Made by a program: the position numbers and the translations under genes
The notes under the pieces: generated by a model
Database searches by the model: none
The model's input: the letters and a program-made list of their open reading frames with translations, nothing else
Told to the model about the DNA's origin: nothing
NCBI RefSeq assembly: GCF_003852425.1
Contig: NZ_QAJN01000017.1
Coordinates: 1-64,000, forward strand
Source of the DNA: Paucibacter sp. KBW04
Lineage (GTDB): Bacteria > Pseudomonadota > Gammaproteobacteria > Burkholderiales > Burkholderiaceae_C
Reading direction: 5' to 3'
Length of the DNA stretch: 64,000 nucleotides
Shown: positions 53,147 through 61,974 of the stretch, in pieces
Numbering within the stretch: the stretch's first letter is position 1
Layout: each line of letters starts with the position of its first letter

Positions 53147-53875
53147 ATGGTTCAGCAAGTCAATCTCCTCACCCCCATCCTGCTGACGCCCAAGCGTCTG
53201 CTCTCGGCCACGACGATTCTGCAGGCCTTTGGCCTGCTGCTGGCTGCCACCCTGGCCCTGGGCCTGTGGCTGAGCCTGCAGGCTCAGGCCTCGCGCCAAG
53301 CCTTCAAGCAAAGCCAGGATCGCGGCGCGGCCGAGATGCAAAGCCTCAGCCAGGCCCTGGCCGCCCTGCCCCCGCCGGTGGATCCCAAGCTGCTGGCTCA
53401 GCGATTGAGCGAGCTGGAGCAAGAGAACCAGGCTCAGGCACGGGTGCTCAGCTTGATCAAGGGTGGCCTGGCCGCCGAGGGCTGGCGTCATTCCGATCTG
53501 CTCAAAAACCTGGCGCAAACCGTGCCCCCCACGGTTTGGCTGGCTTCGCTGCGCTGGCAAAGCGGCCATCTGGAACTGCAGGGCGCCACCCTGGACCCGG
53601 TGGCCCTGCGCACCTGGCTGGAACGCCTGGCCAGCAAACCCATGCTGGCCGGCCTGGAGCTGGGCGCGGTCAAGGTCGAGAAATGGTCGGCCGAGGGTCC
53701 GCCCGTTGCGGATAACAACGAGGGCTCACCCGGCGCCATGGCGCCGCCGCCCCTCGCCTTGCAGACCCCCAGCCTGCCCAAGCCCCGCGCCGGTCAGGCG
53801 GTTTGGTCCTTCCGGGTGGTCAGCGAACTTCCCATGAATCCTGCACCCCATGCGCTGGCAGGGAGTCAGCCATGA
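53147..53875 (+). CDS. PilN-like inner membrane assembly protein
   Basis: A 242-residue protein with MVQQVNLLTPILLTPKRLLS (a PilN-type NLL motif), one membrane helix (QAFGLLLAATLALGLWLSLQ), a coiled-coil segment and then a ferredoxin-like PilN fold (VWLASLRWQSGHLELQGATL). In Vibrio this part of the locus is split between MshI's partners; the best name is PilN-like. It overlaps mshJ by ATGA. Confidence 0.8.
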   Translation: MVQQVNLLTPILLTPKRLLSATTILQAFGLLLAATLALGLWLSLQAQASRQAFKQSQDRGAAEMQSLSQALAALPPPVDPKLLAQRLSELEQENQAQARVLSLIKGGLAAEGWRHSDLLKNLAQTVPPTVWLASLRWQSGHLELQGATLDPVALRTWLERLASKPMLAGLELGAVKVEKWSAEGPPVADNNEGSPGAMAPPPLALQTPSLPKPRAGQAVWSFRVVSELPMNPAPHALAGSQP

Positions 53876-54633
53876 AAGCCTTACCCACCTCCGGCCTGCA
53901 GCAGCGTTGGCAGCTGTTTGCCAAACGGGTCGATGCGCTGAGCCTGCGCGAGCGGGTGTTTGCCTTTCTCTGCCTGGCCGCCTTGCTGATCGCGGCCTTT
54001 GACAGCTTGCTGATCAGCCCGCTCAAGCAAGAAGCCATGCAACAGGCCAAGGCTCTGCAAAGGCAGAACCAGGACCTCAAGACCTTGCGCGATCAGTTCA
54101 GCCTCAGCGCCGGCCAAGGGGCCGCGGCCGCTTCGGCGCCCGCTGCGAGCGACTCAGGCCCGGCCCTGAAGCAGCGCCTGATCCTGGCCGAGCAAGAACG
54201 CGCCCAGCTGCGCCAAGCCATCGCGGCCGGTGCCCAGGGCATGGATCAAAACCAGCTGGGCTTGCCCGAGCTGCTGGCCACCTTGCTCAAGCAGCATCCC
54301 GGCCTCAGCCTGGTCAAGCTCAGCACGCTCAAGAGCGGCAGCCTGCCGCCGCTCTTCGACGCCGCTGCCCCGGCCGCGCCGGCCAAGCCCGCCCCTCCTG
54401 CCAACAGCCCCAACAGCGTGAACAACAGCCTCAATGCCGGCCTGCCCGGCGTGGAATGGCTGGGCCTGGAACTACAACTCTCGGGCGACTATCTGGACCA
54501 GCTGCGCTATCTAGGCCAGCTTGAAAAAGCCGTGCCCAAGCTGCACTGGGGTGAGATGCGCCTGTGGTCTCAGGGCGATGGCAAGCCGGTGCTGCTGCAG
54601 CTGCAAGTCTTTTTGCCCAAGGTGAAGCCATGA
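53872..54633 (+). CDS. mshJ: MshJ-like protein (PilO-like)
   Basis: A 253-residue protein with a single helix (FLCLAALLIAAFDSLLISPL), a coiled coil (MQQAKALQRQNQDLKTLRDQ) and a C-terminal PilO/GspM-like domain containing GVEWLGLELQLSGDYLDQLR. MshJ and MshK connect the platform to the secretin. The ATG at 53872 is chosen since the upstream region is coding for the previous gene. Overlaps mshK by ATGA. Confidence 0.8.
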   Translation: MKALPTSGLQQRWQLFAKRVDALSLRERVFAFLCLAALLIAAFDSLLISPLKQEAMQQAKALQRQNQDLKTLRDQFSLSAGQGAAAASAPAASDSGPALKQRLILAEQERAQLRQAIAAGAQGMDQNQLGLPELLATLLKQHPGLSLVKLSTLKSGSLPPLFDAAAPAAPAKPAPPANSPNSVNNSLNAGLPGVEWLGLELQLSGDYLDQLRYLGQLEKAVPKLHWGEMRLWSQGDGKPVLLQLQVFLPKVKP

Positions 54634-55124
54634 TGCCCAAGCTCCTCCGCCATGTCCTGGGCCTGCTTTGCGTCAGCTTGGGCCTGCTGCTCAATGCGCA
54701 GGCGCAAAGCCCGGCCGCGGGCAAAGACGCCGGCAAGGACGGCGCCGTCGAGACCTTGCGCGACCCCAGCAGCTGGCCTGCCGCCCTGCGCGGCCCGGCC
54801 GGTGGCACGGGCGAAGGCGACAGCAGCGGCGAGTCCGCGGGGCGCCAGATCAAGCAGATCGTGGTGCGCCAAGGCAAGCCGTTTGTGGTATCCGGTGGCC
54901 GCGAATGGGGCGTCGGAGCCAAGCTGGGCTCGGCCACCATCGTGCGCATCGAAGAACAAGCCGTCTGGCTGCGTGATGCCAGCGGCACCCGCCGCGAAGC
55001 CATCTACCCCGGCATCGAGAAGAAGGCGGCCAGCGAGGCGAAGCACAACCAGCCGCGCGCCACCTCCGCCAAGGCCAAGAAATCCAAAGCCGAACCCAGC
55101 GCCCCACTCCAGGAGACACCATGA
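54630..55124 (+). CDS. mshK: MshK-like periplasmic protein (PilP-like)
   Basis: A 164-residue exported protein with signal peptide LLRHVLGLLCVSLGLLLNAQ, a core RQGKPFVVSGGREWGVGAKL and ATIVRIEEQAVWLRDASGTR (the HR-like domain of GspC/PilP/MshK), and a Lys/Ala-rich tail. MshK links MshJ to secretin MshL. Start ATG 54630 is coupled to mshJ; the stop overlaps mshL. Confidence 0.82.
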   Translation: MMPKLLRHVLGLLCVSLGLLLNAQAQSPAAGKDAGKDGAVETLRDPSSWPAALRGPAGGTGEGDSSGESAGRQIKQIVVRQGKPFVVSGGREWGVGAKLGSATIVRIEEQAVWLRDASGTRREAIYPGIEKKAASEAKHNQPRATSAKAKKSKAEPSAPLQETP

Positions 55125-57037
55125 AGCCAAGGCGCCACCCCCAAGCAGTCAATCCGCCCATGACGACCTCTTTCATGTTCTCCTGCCCCAAGCCACGCTG
55201 GGCCCGCCCGGCCGCCTCGCAGCTGATGCTGCTGGCCCTGGCCGGCCTCCTGAGCGCCTGCGCCGACAAGCCCCTGCAGCTGGCCCAACCGCGCCAGGAA
55301 CTGCGCCAGGAGCTGGAAGCTGCACAACAAGCCCAGGCCCAGCAAAAAGCGACCGAGGCCGCGCGCGCCCAGGCCGCAGCCGCCCCAGCGCCGGCGCCAA
55401 TCCAGCCCCAGCATGAAGCGCCACCGCCCGAGCCGCGCTTTGACCTGATCGTCAACGGCGCGCCGGTGCGCGATGTGTTTTTGTCCCTGGTCACCGACAC
55501 CCGCTACAGCATGATGGTGCACCCGGCCGTCAGCGGCAGCCTCTCGGTCACCCTCAAGAGCGTGACCTTGCGCGAGGCGCTGGAGTCCCTGCGCGATGTC
55601 TACGGCTTTGACTTCAAGATCGATGGCCGCCGCATCACCGTCTTCCCGCCCACCATGCAAACGCGGGTGTTCACGGTGAACTATTTGCAGCAAACCCGGG
55701 TCGGCCGCAGCGAGCTGCGGGTCAGCTCGGGCGCCGGCCCCAGCAGCACCTCGGGCGGGACTGCGGGCAATGGCAGCGGCAGCAATAACGCCAACACCAC
55801 GGGTGCCGGCGGCACGCCGCAGCAGCAGGACGGCACGCAGGTTTCCACCAGCACCCGCAATGATTTTTGGTCCGACACCACGGCCGCGCTGCGCGCCTTG
55901 ATCGGCACCGAAGGCGGCCGGGCCGTCATCGCCAGCCCGCAAGCCGGCACCGTGGCCGTGCGTGCCATGCCGGAGGAAATGCGCCATGTGGAGGCGTTCC
56001 TGAAGTCCACCAAGCTCTCGGTCGAGCGCCAGGTGATGCTGGAGGCCAAGATCGTCGAGGTGGAATTGCGCGAGGGCTTCCAGAGCGGCATCGACTGGTC
56101 GGTGTTGGGCAAAAACGGTGCCATCGGCCAGACCGGCGTCAACCCCTCCACCCCGACCGGCGTCGGCACCATCCTGAATCCCCTAGTCAGCAATAGCAAC
56201 GGCCTGCCGGTGCTTTCCACCGCGGCGCAAAACCCGGCTTGGGCCGATCTGATCCCGGTCGCCTCACCCGGCGGCGCCGCCTTTGGCCTGGCGCTGACGC
56301 GTGGCGGCTTCCAAGGGCTGATCAGCTTTTTGGAAAGCCATGGCGACGCGCAAATCCTCTCCAGCCCGCGCGTGGCCACGCTGAACAATCAAAAAGCCGT
56401 GCTCAAGGTGGGCTCGGATGACTACTTCGTCACCGGCATCACCAGTGGCAACAACACCAGCAGCACCAGCACGACGACCAATACCACCAATAACGTCATC
56501 CCGACGCTGACACTCACGCCCTTCTTCTCCGGCATCGCCCTGGACGTCACACCCCAGATCGATGAAGAGAACATGATCACCCTGCACATCCACCCGGCCG
56601 TCACCGCCGTGACCGAAAAGGTCAAGCAGATCGATCTGGGCACCCTGGGCAACTTCCGCCTGCCCCTGGCCTCCAACAGCATGAACGAGACCGACACGGT
56701 GGTGCGCATCCCGGACGGCGCCATCGTCGCCATCGGCGGCCTGATGCAGATGGAATCGAACCGCCGCGGTTCCGGTCTGCCGGGTTCGGACAGCAATGCG
56801 CTCACCGCCACCTTGTTCGGCAACCGCGCCAATTCAGGCCGCAAGCGCGAGCTGATCGTGCTGATCAAGCCCAGCATCATCCGCAGCGCCGAGGACTGGG
56901 AGCAGCACAACCGCAGCGCGGCTCAAGCCATGTCGGATATGGACGACAAGGCCCGCCGCGTCATCACGGTGAATGGCGGCAGCACAGCGCCAGCGCCTGC
57001 ACCAGCTGCAGCGGCCGCCAGCGCGAACAAGCCCTGA
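55121..57037 (+). CDS. mshL: Outer membrane secretin MshL
   Basis: A 638-residue secretin. Lipoprotein-like signal with lipobox LLSAC near residue 48; a coiled Gln/Ala linker; STN/N0 domain (RFDLIVNGAPVRDVFLSLVT); a Ser/Gly-rich spacer; then the secretin core with VSRQVMLEAKIVEVELREGF-like text, LESHGDAQILSSPRVATLNN, and IALDVTPQIDEENMITLHIH. It ends with VRIPDGAIVAIGGLMQ and RKRELIVLIKPSIIRSAEDW. It forms the outer membrane channel for the pilus. Two AT-rich start options exist, but ATG 55121 overlaps mshK. It ends 4 bases before convergent tupA. Confidence 0.94.
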   Translation: MKPRRHPQAVNPPMTTSFMFSCPKPRWARPAASQLMLLALAGLLSACADKPLQLAQPRQELRQELEAAQQAQAQQKATEAARAQAAAAPAPAPIQPQHEAPPPEPRFDLIVNGAPVRDVFLSLVTDTRYSMMVHPAVSGSLSVTLKSVTLREALESLRDVYGFDFKIDGRRITVFPPTMQTRVFTVNYLQQTRVGRSELRVSSGAGPSSTSGGTAGNGSGSNNANTTGAGGTPQQQDGTQVSTSTRNDFWSDTTAALRALIGTEGGRAVIASPQAGTVAVRAMPEEMRHVEAFLKSTKLSVERQVMLEAKIVEVELREGFQSGIDWSVLGKNGAIGQTGVNPSTPTGVGTILNPLVSNSNGLPVLSTAAQNPAWADLIPVASPGGAAFGLALTRGGFQGLISFLESHGDAQILSSPRVATLNNQKAVLKVGSDDYFVTGITSGNNTSSTSTTTNTTNNVIPTLTLTPFFSGIALDVTPQIDEENMITLHIHPAVTAVTEKVKQIDLGTLGNFRLPLASNSMNETDTVVRIPDGAIVAIGGLMQMESNRRGSGLPGSDSNALTATLFGNRANSGRKRELIVLIKPSIIRSAEDWEQHNRSAAQAMSDMDDKARRVITVNGGSTAPAPAPAAAAASANKP

Positions 57038-57041
57038 ATCT

Positions 57042-57884
57042 TTAGCGCGCCACCAGCGGGAAGAACAGCGCCTCGCCGCCGATTTTGTAGTCGGCGATGG
57101 CGCGCTGGCCGCCTGGCGAGACCAGCCAGTCGGCGAAGGCCTGCGCCTCCTTCAGCTTCACATGGGGGTGCTTGGCCGGGTTCACCACGATCACCGCATA
57201 GGGGTTGTAAAGCCGGCTGTCGCCCTGCACCAGCAAGGCCAGCTCGCCCCGGTTCTTGAAGGCGGCCCAGGTGCCGCGATCGGCCAGCACATACGCATTC
57301 AGGGCCGAGGCCATATTCAGGGCCGGGCCCATGCCGCAGCCGCATTCGCGGTAGCCGGCGGGCTTTTGCGAGGGCACATCCACCCCGGCCGCCTGCCAAA
57401 GGCGCAGCTCGGCCGCATGGGTGCCGCTCTTGTCGCCGCGCGAGATGAAGCCAGCAGCGCCAGCAGGTGCGCCCCCCAAGAGTTTCATCGCGCGCTGGGC
57501 ATCGCTACCGCGCAACTTCAGCGGATCACTGGCCGGCCCGACCAAGACGAAATCATTGAACATCACCGGCATGCGGCGCAGACCAAAGCCCTCGGCCACA
57601 AACTTCTCTTCGGCCGGAATGTCATGCACCAAGACCACATCGGCATCGCCGCGCCTGGCCAGATCCAAGGCCTGGCCGGTGCCCAGGGCCACCACCTTGA
57701 CGGCAATGCCGCTCTCCTGAGTGAAGCGCGGCAGCAGATGGGCGAACAGGCCCGATTGCTCGGTCGAGGTGGTTGAGGCCAGCACCAAGGCCTCGGCGGC
57801 CGAGGCTGAGATGCCTGAACCCGCCAGGCACAGCAGCAGGGCCAGACGGCGAGCCATCGCGGCCGCAGACAGACGATTTTTCAT
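57042..57884 (-). CDS. tupA: Tungstate ABC transporter binding protein TupA
   Basis: A 280-residue periplasmic binding protein. Signal MARRLALLLCLAGSGISASA, followed by the TupA fingerprint LASTTSTEQSGLFAHLLPRF, GTGQALDLARRGDADVVLVH, FISRGDKSGTHAAELRLW and YRECGCGMGPALNMASAL. The TTSTE and SRGDKSGTH motifs form the oxyanion site. Third gene of the tupBCA operon; the start overlaps tupC by 4 bases. Confidence 0.93.
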   Translation of the reverse strand: MKNRLSAAAMARRLALLLCLAGSGISASAAEALVLASTTSTEQSGLFAHLLPRFTQESGIAVKVVALGTGQALDLARRGDADVVLVHDIPAEEKFVAEGFGLRRMPVMFNDFVLVGPASDPLKLRGSDAQRAMKLLGGAPAGAAGFISRGDKSGTHAAELRLWQAAGVDVPSQKPAGYRECGCGMGPALNMASALNAYVLADRGTWAAFKNRGELALLVQGDSRLYNPYAVIVVNPAKHPHVKLKEAQAFADWLVSPGGQRAIADYKIGGEALFFPLVAR

Positions 57885-58594
57885 AGCAATTCACCTTTCA
57901 AAAACTGATCCACCGCACGCCCCTGGGGCTGCTGAAAGAAGGCCTGCACCGGCGCATCGGCCAGCACCTGGCCGGCCTCCAGATACAGCACCCGGCTGGC
58001 CAAGCGCTTGGCCTGGCCCAGATTGTGGGTGCTCATCACCCAGCTCATGCCCTCTTCGGCAAAGCTGGCGATCAGACGCTCCACCTCGCGGCGCGCCCCC
58101 GGGTCCAGATGGGCCGTGGGCTCGTCCATGAACAGCAATTCCGGCTTCAGGGCCCAGGCGCGGGCCAGCGCCAGCCGCTGCTTCTGCCCGCCGGACAAAG
58201 AGGTCGCCAGCTGGGTGGCTTGGTCCAACAGGCCGACCCGGCGCAGAGCGGCCTCCAGCAGCGCCTCATGTTGCGGCCAGGGTAGCCGCGCCAAGACCAG
58301 GGCCAGACGCAGATTGCTGCGCACCGACAGGCTCAAAAAAAAGGGCTGCTGAAACACCATGGCCTGGCGCGGTGGGCGGCCCAGCTCGGGCAACTGGTGC
58401 AAAACGCGACCAGGGGTCGGCAGCAGACCATGCAGCAGGCGCAGCAAGCTGGTCTTGCCCGCACCGTTGCTGCCCAACAGGGCCAGGCGCTCACCCCTCC
58501 GCAGCTCCAAGTCCAAAGGCGCCAGCACTTGACGACCGCCCAGGCTCAGGCTGCTGCCGCGCAGCTGTAGAAGCAGGGAAGTCGGCGCGCTCAC
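57881..58594 (-). CDS. tupC: Tungstate ABC transporter ATPase TupC
   Basis: A 237-residue ABC ATPase with Walker A LLGSNGAGKTSLLRL, Q loop MVFQQPFF, signature TSLSGGQKQRLALARAWAL and Walker B LLFMDEPTAHLDPGAR. Overlaps tupB and tupA at both ends by ATGA, so it powers the same importer. Confidence 0.91.
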   Translation of the reverse strand: MSAPTSLLLQLRGSSLSLGGRQVLAPLDLELRRGERLALLGSNGAGKTSLLRLLHGLLPTPGRVLHQLPELGRPPRQAMVFQQPFFLSLSVRSNLRLALVLARLPWPQHEALLEAALRRVGLLDQATQLATSLSGGQKQRLALARAWALKPELLFMDEPTAHLDPGARREVERLIASFAEEGMSWVMSTHNLGQAKRLASRVLYLEAGQVLADAPVQAFFQQPQGRAVDQFLKGELL

Positions 58595-59304
58595 AGGGCC
58601 AGCTCCGGCGCCGCTTTGCGCTGCAAGACAAAAGCCTGCTGCAGCCAGGCGCTCAAGCCGTTCAGCAAACCCACCACCAGCAAAAGCAGCAGGCCCAGGG
58701 CCATCGCGCGGGGCAGATCGCCTTTGCTGGTCTCCAGAGCGATGGTGGTCGTCATCACCCGGGTAAAGCCTTCAATATTGCCGCCCACCACCATCACCGC
58801 GCCCACCTCCGCAATCGCACGGCCAAAGGCGCTGAGCAGAATCACCAGCAAGGCGCGGCGTAGATGCAACAGCATCAACAAGGCCGCGAGCCAGGGGCTG
58901 GCACCCAGCGAGCGCAGCTGCTCACCGCCCTCCTCCAGGCCCTCCACCAAACGGGCGCGCGCCAGGGCCGCCACCACCGGCAGTACCAGAATCGTCTGCG
59001 CCACGATCATGGCCCAGGGCGTGAACAGCAAACCCCAGCTGCCCAGCGGCCCCGAGCGCGAGAGCAGCAAATAAACCCCCAGACCCACCAGCACCGAAGG
59101 CAGGGCCAAGGCAGTATTGAGCAGCAAGACCCAGCCGCGGCGCCGCCCCGGCGCCAGCGCCAGCCAGGCCGCCAGGGGCAAGCCAAGCAAGCTGGCCAGC
59201 AAGGCCGCCGTGCCGCTAACGGTCAGGCTCAGGCCCAAGACCTGCAGCAGGCCCGCATCGGCAGCCCAGAGCAGGGCCAGGGCTTGGTCAAATGCGGCCC
59301 ACAT
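58591..59304 (-). CDS. tupB: Tungstate ABC transporter permease TupB
   Basis: A 237-residue permease with about five helices and the EAA-like loop RLVEGLEEGGEQLRSLGASP. TupB-type segments include LLQVLGLSLTVSGTAALLAS and FGRAIAEVGAVMVVGGNIEG with FTRVMTTTIALETSKGDLPR, the conserved C-terminal tupB signature. First gene of the operon, 6 bases after the eamA stop, so part of the same transcript may include eamA. Confidence 0.92.
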   Translation of the reverse strand: MWAAFDQALALLWAADAGLLQVLGLSLTVSGTAALLASLLGLPLAAWLALAPGRRRGWVLLLNTALALPSVLVGLGVYLLLSRSGPLGSWGLLFTPWAMIVAQTILVLPVVAALARARLVEGLEEGGEQLRSLGASPWLAALLMLLHLRRALLVILLSAFGRAIAEVGAVMVVGGNIEGFTRVMTTTIALETSKGDLPRAMALGLLLLLVVGLLNGLSAWLQQAFVLQRKAAPELAL

Positions 59305-59310
59305 CGGGGG

Positions 59311-60198
59311 TCAGGTCTTGCTGGCCACGCGCTGTGGCATTTTGATCAAACCCAGGGCCAGGGCCGTACCCAGGAGCACGATGGCGCATCCCAAGGCCAT
59401 CTGCAGAGTCAAGGCCTCGCTCAGGAACAAAAAGCCCCAGAGCACGGCGAACACCGGGATCAGAAAGGTCACGGCAATCGTGTTGGTCGGCCCGATACGG
59501 CTCATCAGGCGGAAGAAGAGCAGATAGGCCAGGGCCGAGCAAAGCAGGCCCAACAGGATCACCCCGCCCCAGGCCTGGGCGCTGGGCATGACGGTGGGCC
59601 AGAACAGGGCTGCCGGCAGCGCCAGCATCAGGGCGGCGAAGACCTGGCTGCCGGTGGCCACGGTCAGGGGATGGATGTGCACCGTGTACTTCTTGCTGAA
59701 ATTGGCCGCCAAGCCATAGCAAAAAGTGGCCGCCACACAGGCCAGCAAGGCCCAACCGCTGCCGCCGGGTTTGAAGCTGGCCTTGTCCCAGGCCAGAAAG
59801 ATCACGCCCGCAAAGCCCAGCAGCAGGCCAAAGCTGCGCAGCGGCGTCAGGCGCTGGTTCAGCCAAATCCAGGCGATGGCCGCGCCCCACAAAGGCGTGG
59901 TGGCGTTCAGAATGCTGGACAGACCGGCCGTGATGGACAGGGCCGCATAGCTGAACAAGGCAAAGGGAATGGCGCTATTGAGCAGGCCAATCACCATCAG
60001 CGGCCGCCAGGCCTTGCGCAACTCGCCCAGGCCTTGGCGCATGGCCAGCAGGGGCAGCAAGGCCAGGCTGGCCACCGTGACCCGCATGGCCGCCATGGCC
60101 ATGGGCCCGAACTCATGGGCGCCCAGACGCATGAACAAAAAAGAGGCACCCCAGATGGCGGCCAGGCTGACGAGTTCAAGCAGATCGATGGGTTTCAT
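59311..60198 (-). CDS. DMT superfamily transporter (EamA family)
   Basis: A 295-residue ten-helix membrane protein with two EamA repeats. It starts LLELVSLAAIWGASFLFMRL and includes LGLLCSALAYLLFFRLMSRI and GPTNTIAVTFLIPVFAVLWG of the second repeat. The family exports amino acids or other metabolites; substrate unknown. ATG 60198; it ends just before tupB. Confidence 0.86.
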   Translation of the reverse strand: MKPIDLLELVSLAAIWGASFLFMRLGAHEFGPMAMAAMRVTVASLALLPLLAMRQGLGELRKAWRPLMVIGLLNSAIPFALFSYAALSITAGLSSILNATTPLWGAAIAWIWLNQRLTPLRSFGLLLGFAGVIFLAWDKASFKPGGSGWALLACVAATFCYGLAANFSKKYTVHIHPLTVATGSQVFAALMLALPAALFWPTVMPSAQAWGGVILLGLLCSALAYLLFFRLMSRIGPTNTIAVTFLIPVFAVLWGFLFLSEALTLQMALGCAIVLLGTALALGLIKMPQRVASKT

Positions 60199-60243
60199 GA
60201 AAACACGCGCGTGGGAATGGAGCCGAGCATACTGCCCGGCAGC

Positions 60244-61191
60244 TCATGGCCTTGGCGACCCGCTTCTTGCCCTGGCTTGGGCCAAGCTCGCCGCCCGCCA
60301 CAAGCTCAGCACCGCATAGCTGCGAAAAGGCTTGAAGGCCTCGGCCGCCTCCCTGTAGGCCTTGGGGCTCAGGGGTTTGTCCAGGCCCAGGCTCAGCTGC
60401 TTGAGCAAGACCACATCGCTGGGCGGGAAGGCGTCTGGCCAAGACCAGCCCCGCATCAGCATGTAGTGGGCCGTCCAAGGGCCTATGCCCGGAATCGCGC
60501 ACAACTCGGCCATGGCCGCGTCGATCAGGGCGGCCTCGTCGGTCACGCTTTGCCTGGCATAGAGCAGGCGCGGCCAAGCGCGTGCCAGGGCCAAAAGGCA
60601 ATCGGCCCTTCGGCGGATGATGCCCAGCTCGGCAATCTGCGCGGGCTCCAGCGCCGCGATGCGCTCCGGGCTCGGGAAGAGCCGCAGGGGCGGCTCAAAC
60701 CCCAGGGGCGGTTCGCAGCCCAAGGCTTCGCCAAAGGCGCGGACGAAGCGCCCAGCCAGCGTGCGCGCCGCCGCCACCGTGATCTGCTGACCCAGCACCG
60801 CTCGCACGGCCAGCTCAAAGCGGTCCAGGCAGCCAGGCAGGCGCAGGCCCGGCACAGTTGCCGCCAAAGGGCCCAGGGCTTGGCTGATGAGCCCCGGCTC
60901 AGCCTGCAAATCTAGCCAGCGGACGAGCCCGGCTTGCAGCTGCGCCAGCTCGGGCAAGAGGCTGTTGGAGCAAGTCAGCGCCACCCTGTCCTGCTGGGGC
61001 TCAAAACAAAGCTGCACCCAGCCATGGGCTTGCACCCCTCTCACGCTGCGGGTGATCTGCAAACGGCTTTGATCGACCCACTCGACCTCGGCAATCGCCC
61101 GGGCGGCGAGGAAGTCCAGCAAGGCCTCAATCTGATAGGGCGGCTGGTAACTCAGATGAAAGCGAGCCTGCACCGCTGCATGGGTGCCCAC
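60244..61191 (-). CDS. alkA: DNA-3-methyladenine glycosylase II (AlkA-like)
   Basis: A 315-residue HhH-GPD glycosylase. The N-terminal AlkA_N-type domain (FHLSYQPPYQIEALLDFLAA, RSVRGVQAHGWVQL) is followed by the HhH domain with VRAVLGQQITVAAARTLAGR, LCAIPGIGPWTAHYMLMRGW and DAFPPSD holding the catalytic Asp. AlkA removes alkylated bases. The Ada regulatory domain often fused in this order is absent, so this is the stand-alone form. Its start is one base from the lytTR regulator stop. Confidence 0.9.
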   Translation of the reverse strand: MGTHAAVQARFHLSYQPPYQIEALLDFLAARAIAEVEWVDQSRLQITRSVRGVQAHGWVQLCFEPQQDRVALTCSNSLLPELAQLQAGLVRWLDLQAEPGLISQALGPLAATVPGLRLPGCLDRFELAVRAVLGQQITVAAARTLAGRFVRAFGEALGCEPPLGFEPPLRLFPSPERIAALEPAQIAELGIIRRRADCLLALARAWPRLLYARQSVTDEAALIDAAMAELCAIPGIGPWTAHYMLMRGWSWPDAFPPSDVVLLKQLSLGLDKPLSPKAYREAAEAFKPFRSYAVLSLWRAASLAQARARSGSPRP

Positions 61192-61974
61192 TCACATGGC
61201 CTTGAACAAATGCACATAGGCCCGGCTCACCGGCAACTCACGCGCATGATTCTTGAAACGCACAAACAGCCGGCTGGCTTCGTCGCGCCGGGTACCGGCC
61301 AGATGGTTCAGATTGATCAAGGTGGAGCGATGCACCTGCCAGAACTGCTGCGGGTCCAGCTGCTCGGCCAGCTCGATGATGGGCGTGCGGATCAGATGCT
61401 CGGCCGTGGCCGTCTGCACCACCGTGTATTTGTCGTCGGCCTGGAAGTACAAGACCTCCTCGACCGGGATCTGGTGCATCAGCTCCCCCTGGGCGGCGCG
61501 CACATAGCGCAGGGGCGCAACAGCTGGGCGGCCCGCGGGGGCCGATTGCAGCTGCCGCAGCACACCGGCCAGCTTGGCGTCCGGCGCCTCGCTGCCCGCC
61601 TGAAGAGGGCTGGCCATCGCCGCCTTGATGCGTTCCAGGCTGCGGGCCAAACGCTCCGCCTTGACGGGTTTGAGCAGATAGTCGAGCGCGGCCTGATCAA
61701 AGGCCTCGACCGCGTACTCGTCATAGGCGGTGACGAAGATCACGCGGGTCAATCCTTCAATGCCTTGCGCCACTTCCAGGCCTGACAGGCCCGGCATCTG
61801 AATGTCGAGAAAGGCCAAATCGGGTCGCAACTCGGCGATTCGCTCGGCCGCCTCGATGCCATTGCGCGCCAGGCTCAGGATGTTCAGCTCAGGCCAGAGT
61901 TGCAAGAGCTGTTGTTTCAGATGCAGGGCCAGATGGGGTTCGTCATCGGCGATCAGTGCAGTCGGGGCAGTCAT
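61192..61974 (-). CDS. LytTR family response regulator
   Basis: A 260-residue response regulator. The receiver domain (1-120) has ALIADDEPHLALHLKQQL and the phosphoacceptor Asp57 (LAFLDIQMPGLSG), then YAVEAFDQAALDYLLKPV. The LytTR DNA-binding domain covers about residues 155-258 (EVLYFQADDKYTVVQTATAE, WQVHRSTLINLNHLAGTRRD). It resembles AlgR-type regulators. Overlaps the kinase gene by 4 bases. Confidence 0.93.
   Translation of the reverse strand: MTAPTALIADDEPHLALHLKQQLLQLWPELNILSLARNGIEAAERIAELRPDLAFLDIQMPGLSGLEVAQGIEGLTRVIFVTAYDEYAVEAFDQAALDYLLKPVKAERLARSLERIKAAMASPLQAGSEAPDAKLAGVLRQLQSAPAGRPAVAPLRYVRAAQGELMHQIPVEEVLYFQADDKYTVVQTATAEHLIRTPIIELAEQLDPQQFWQVHRSTLINLNHLAGTRRDEASRLFVRFKNHARELPVSRAYVHLFKAM

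Noticed and set aside
58864-60915. Plus-strand 683-codon open frame spanning tupB, eamA and alkA
   Set aside because: It runs opposite to three well-supported genes and is Gln/Ala/Gly-rich without domain features.
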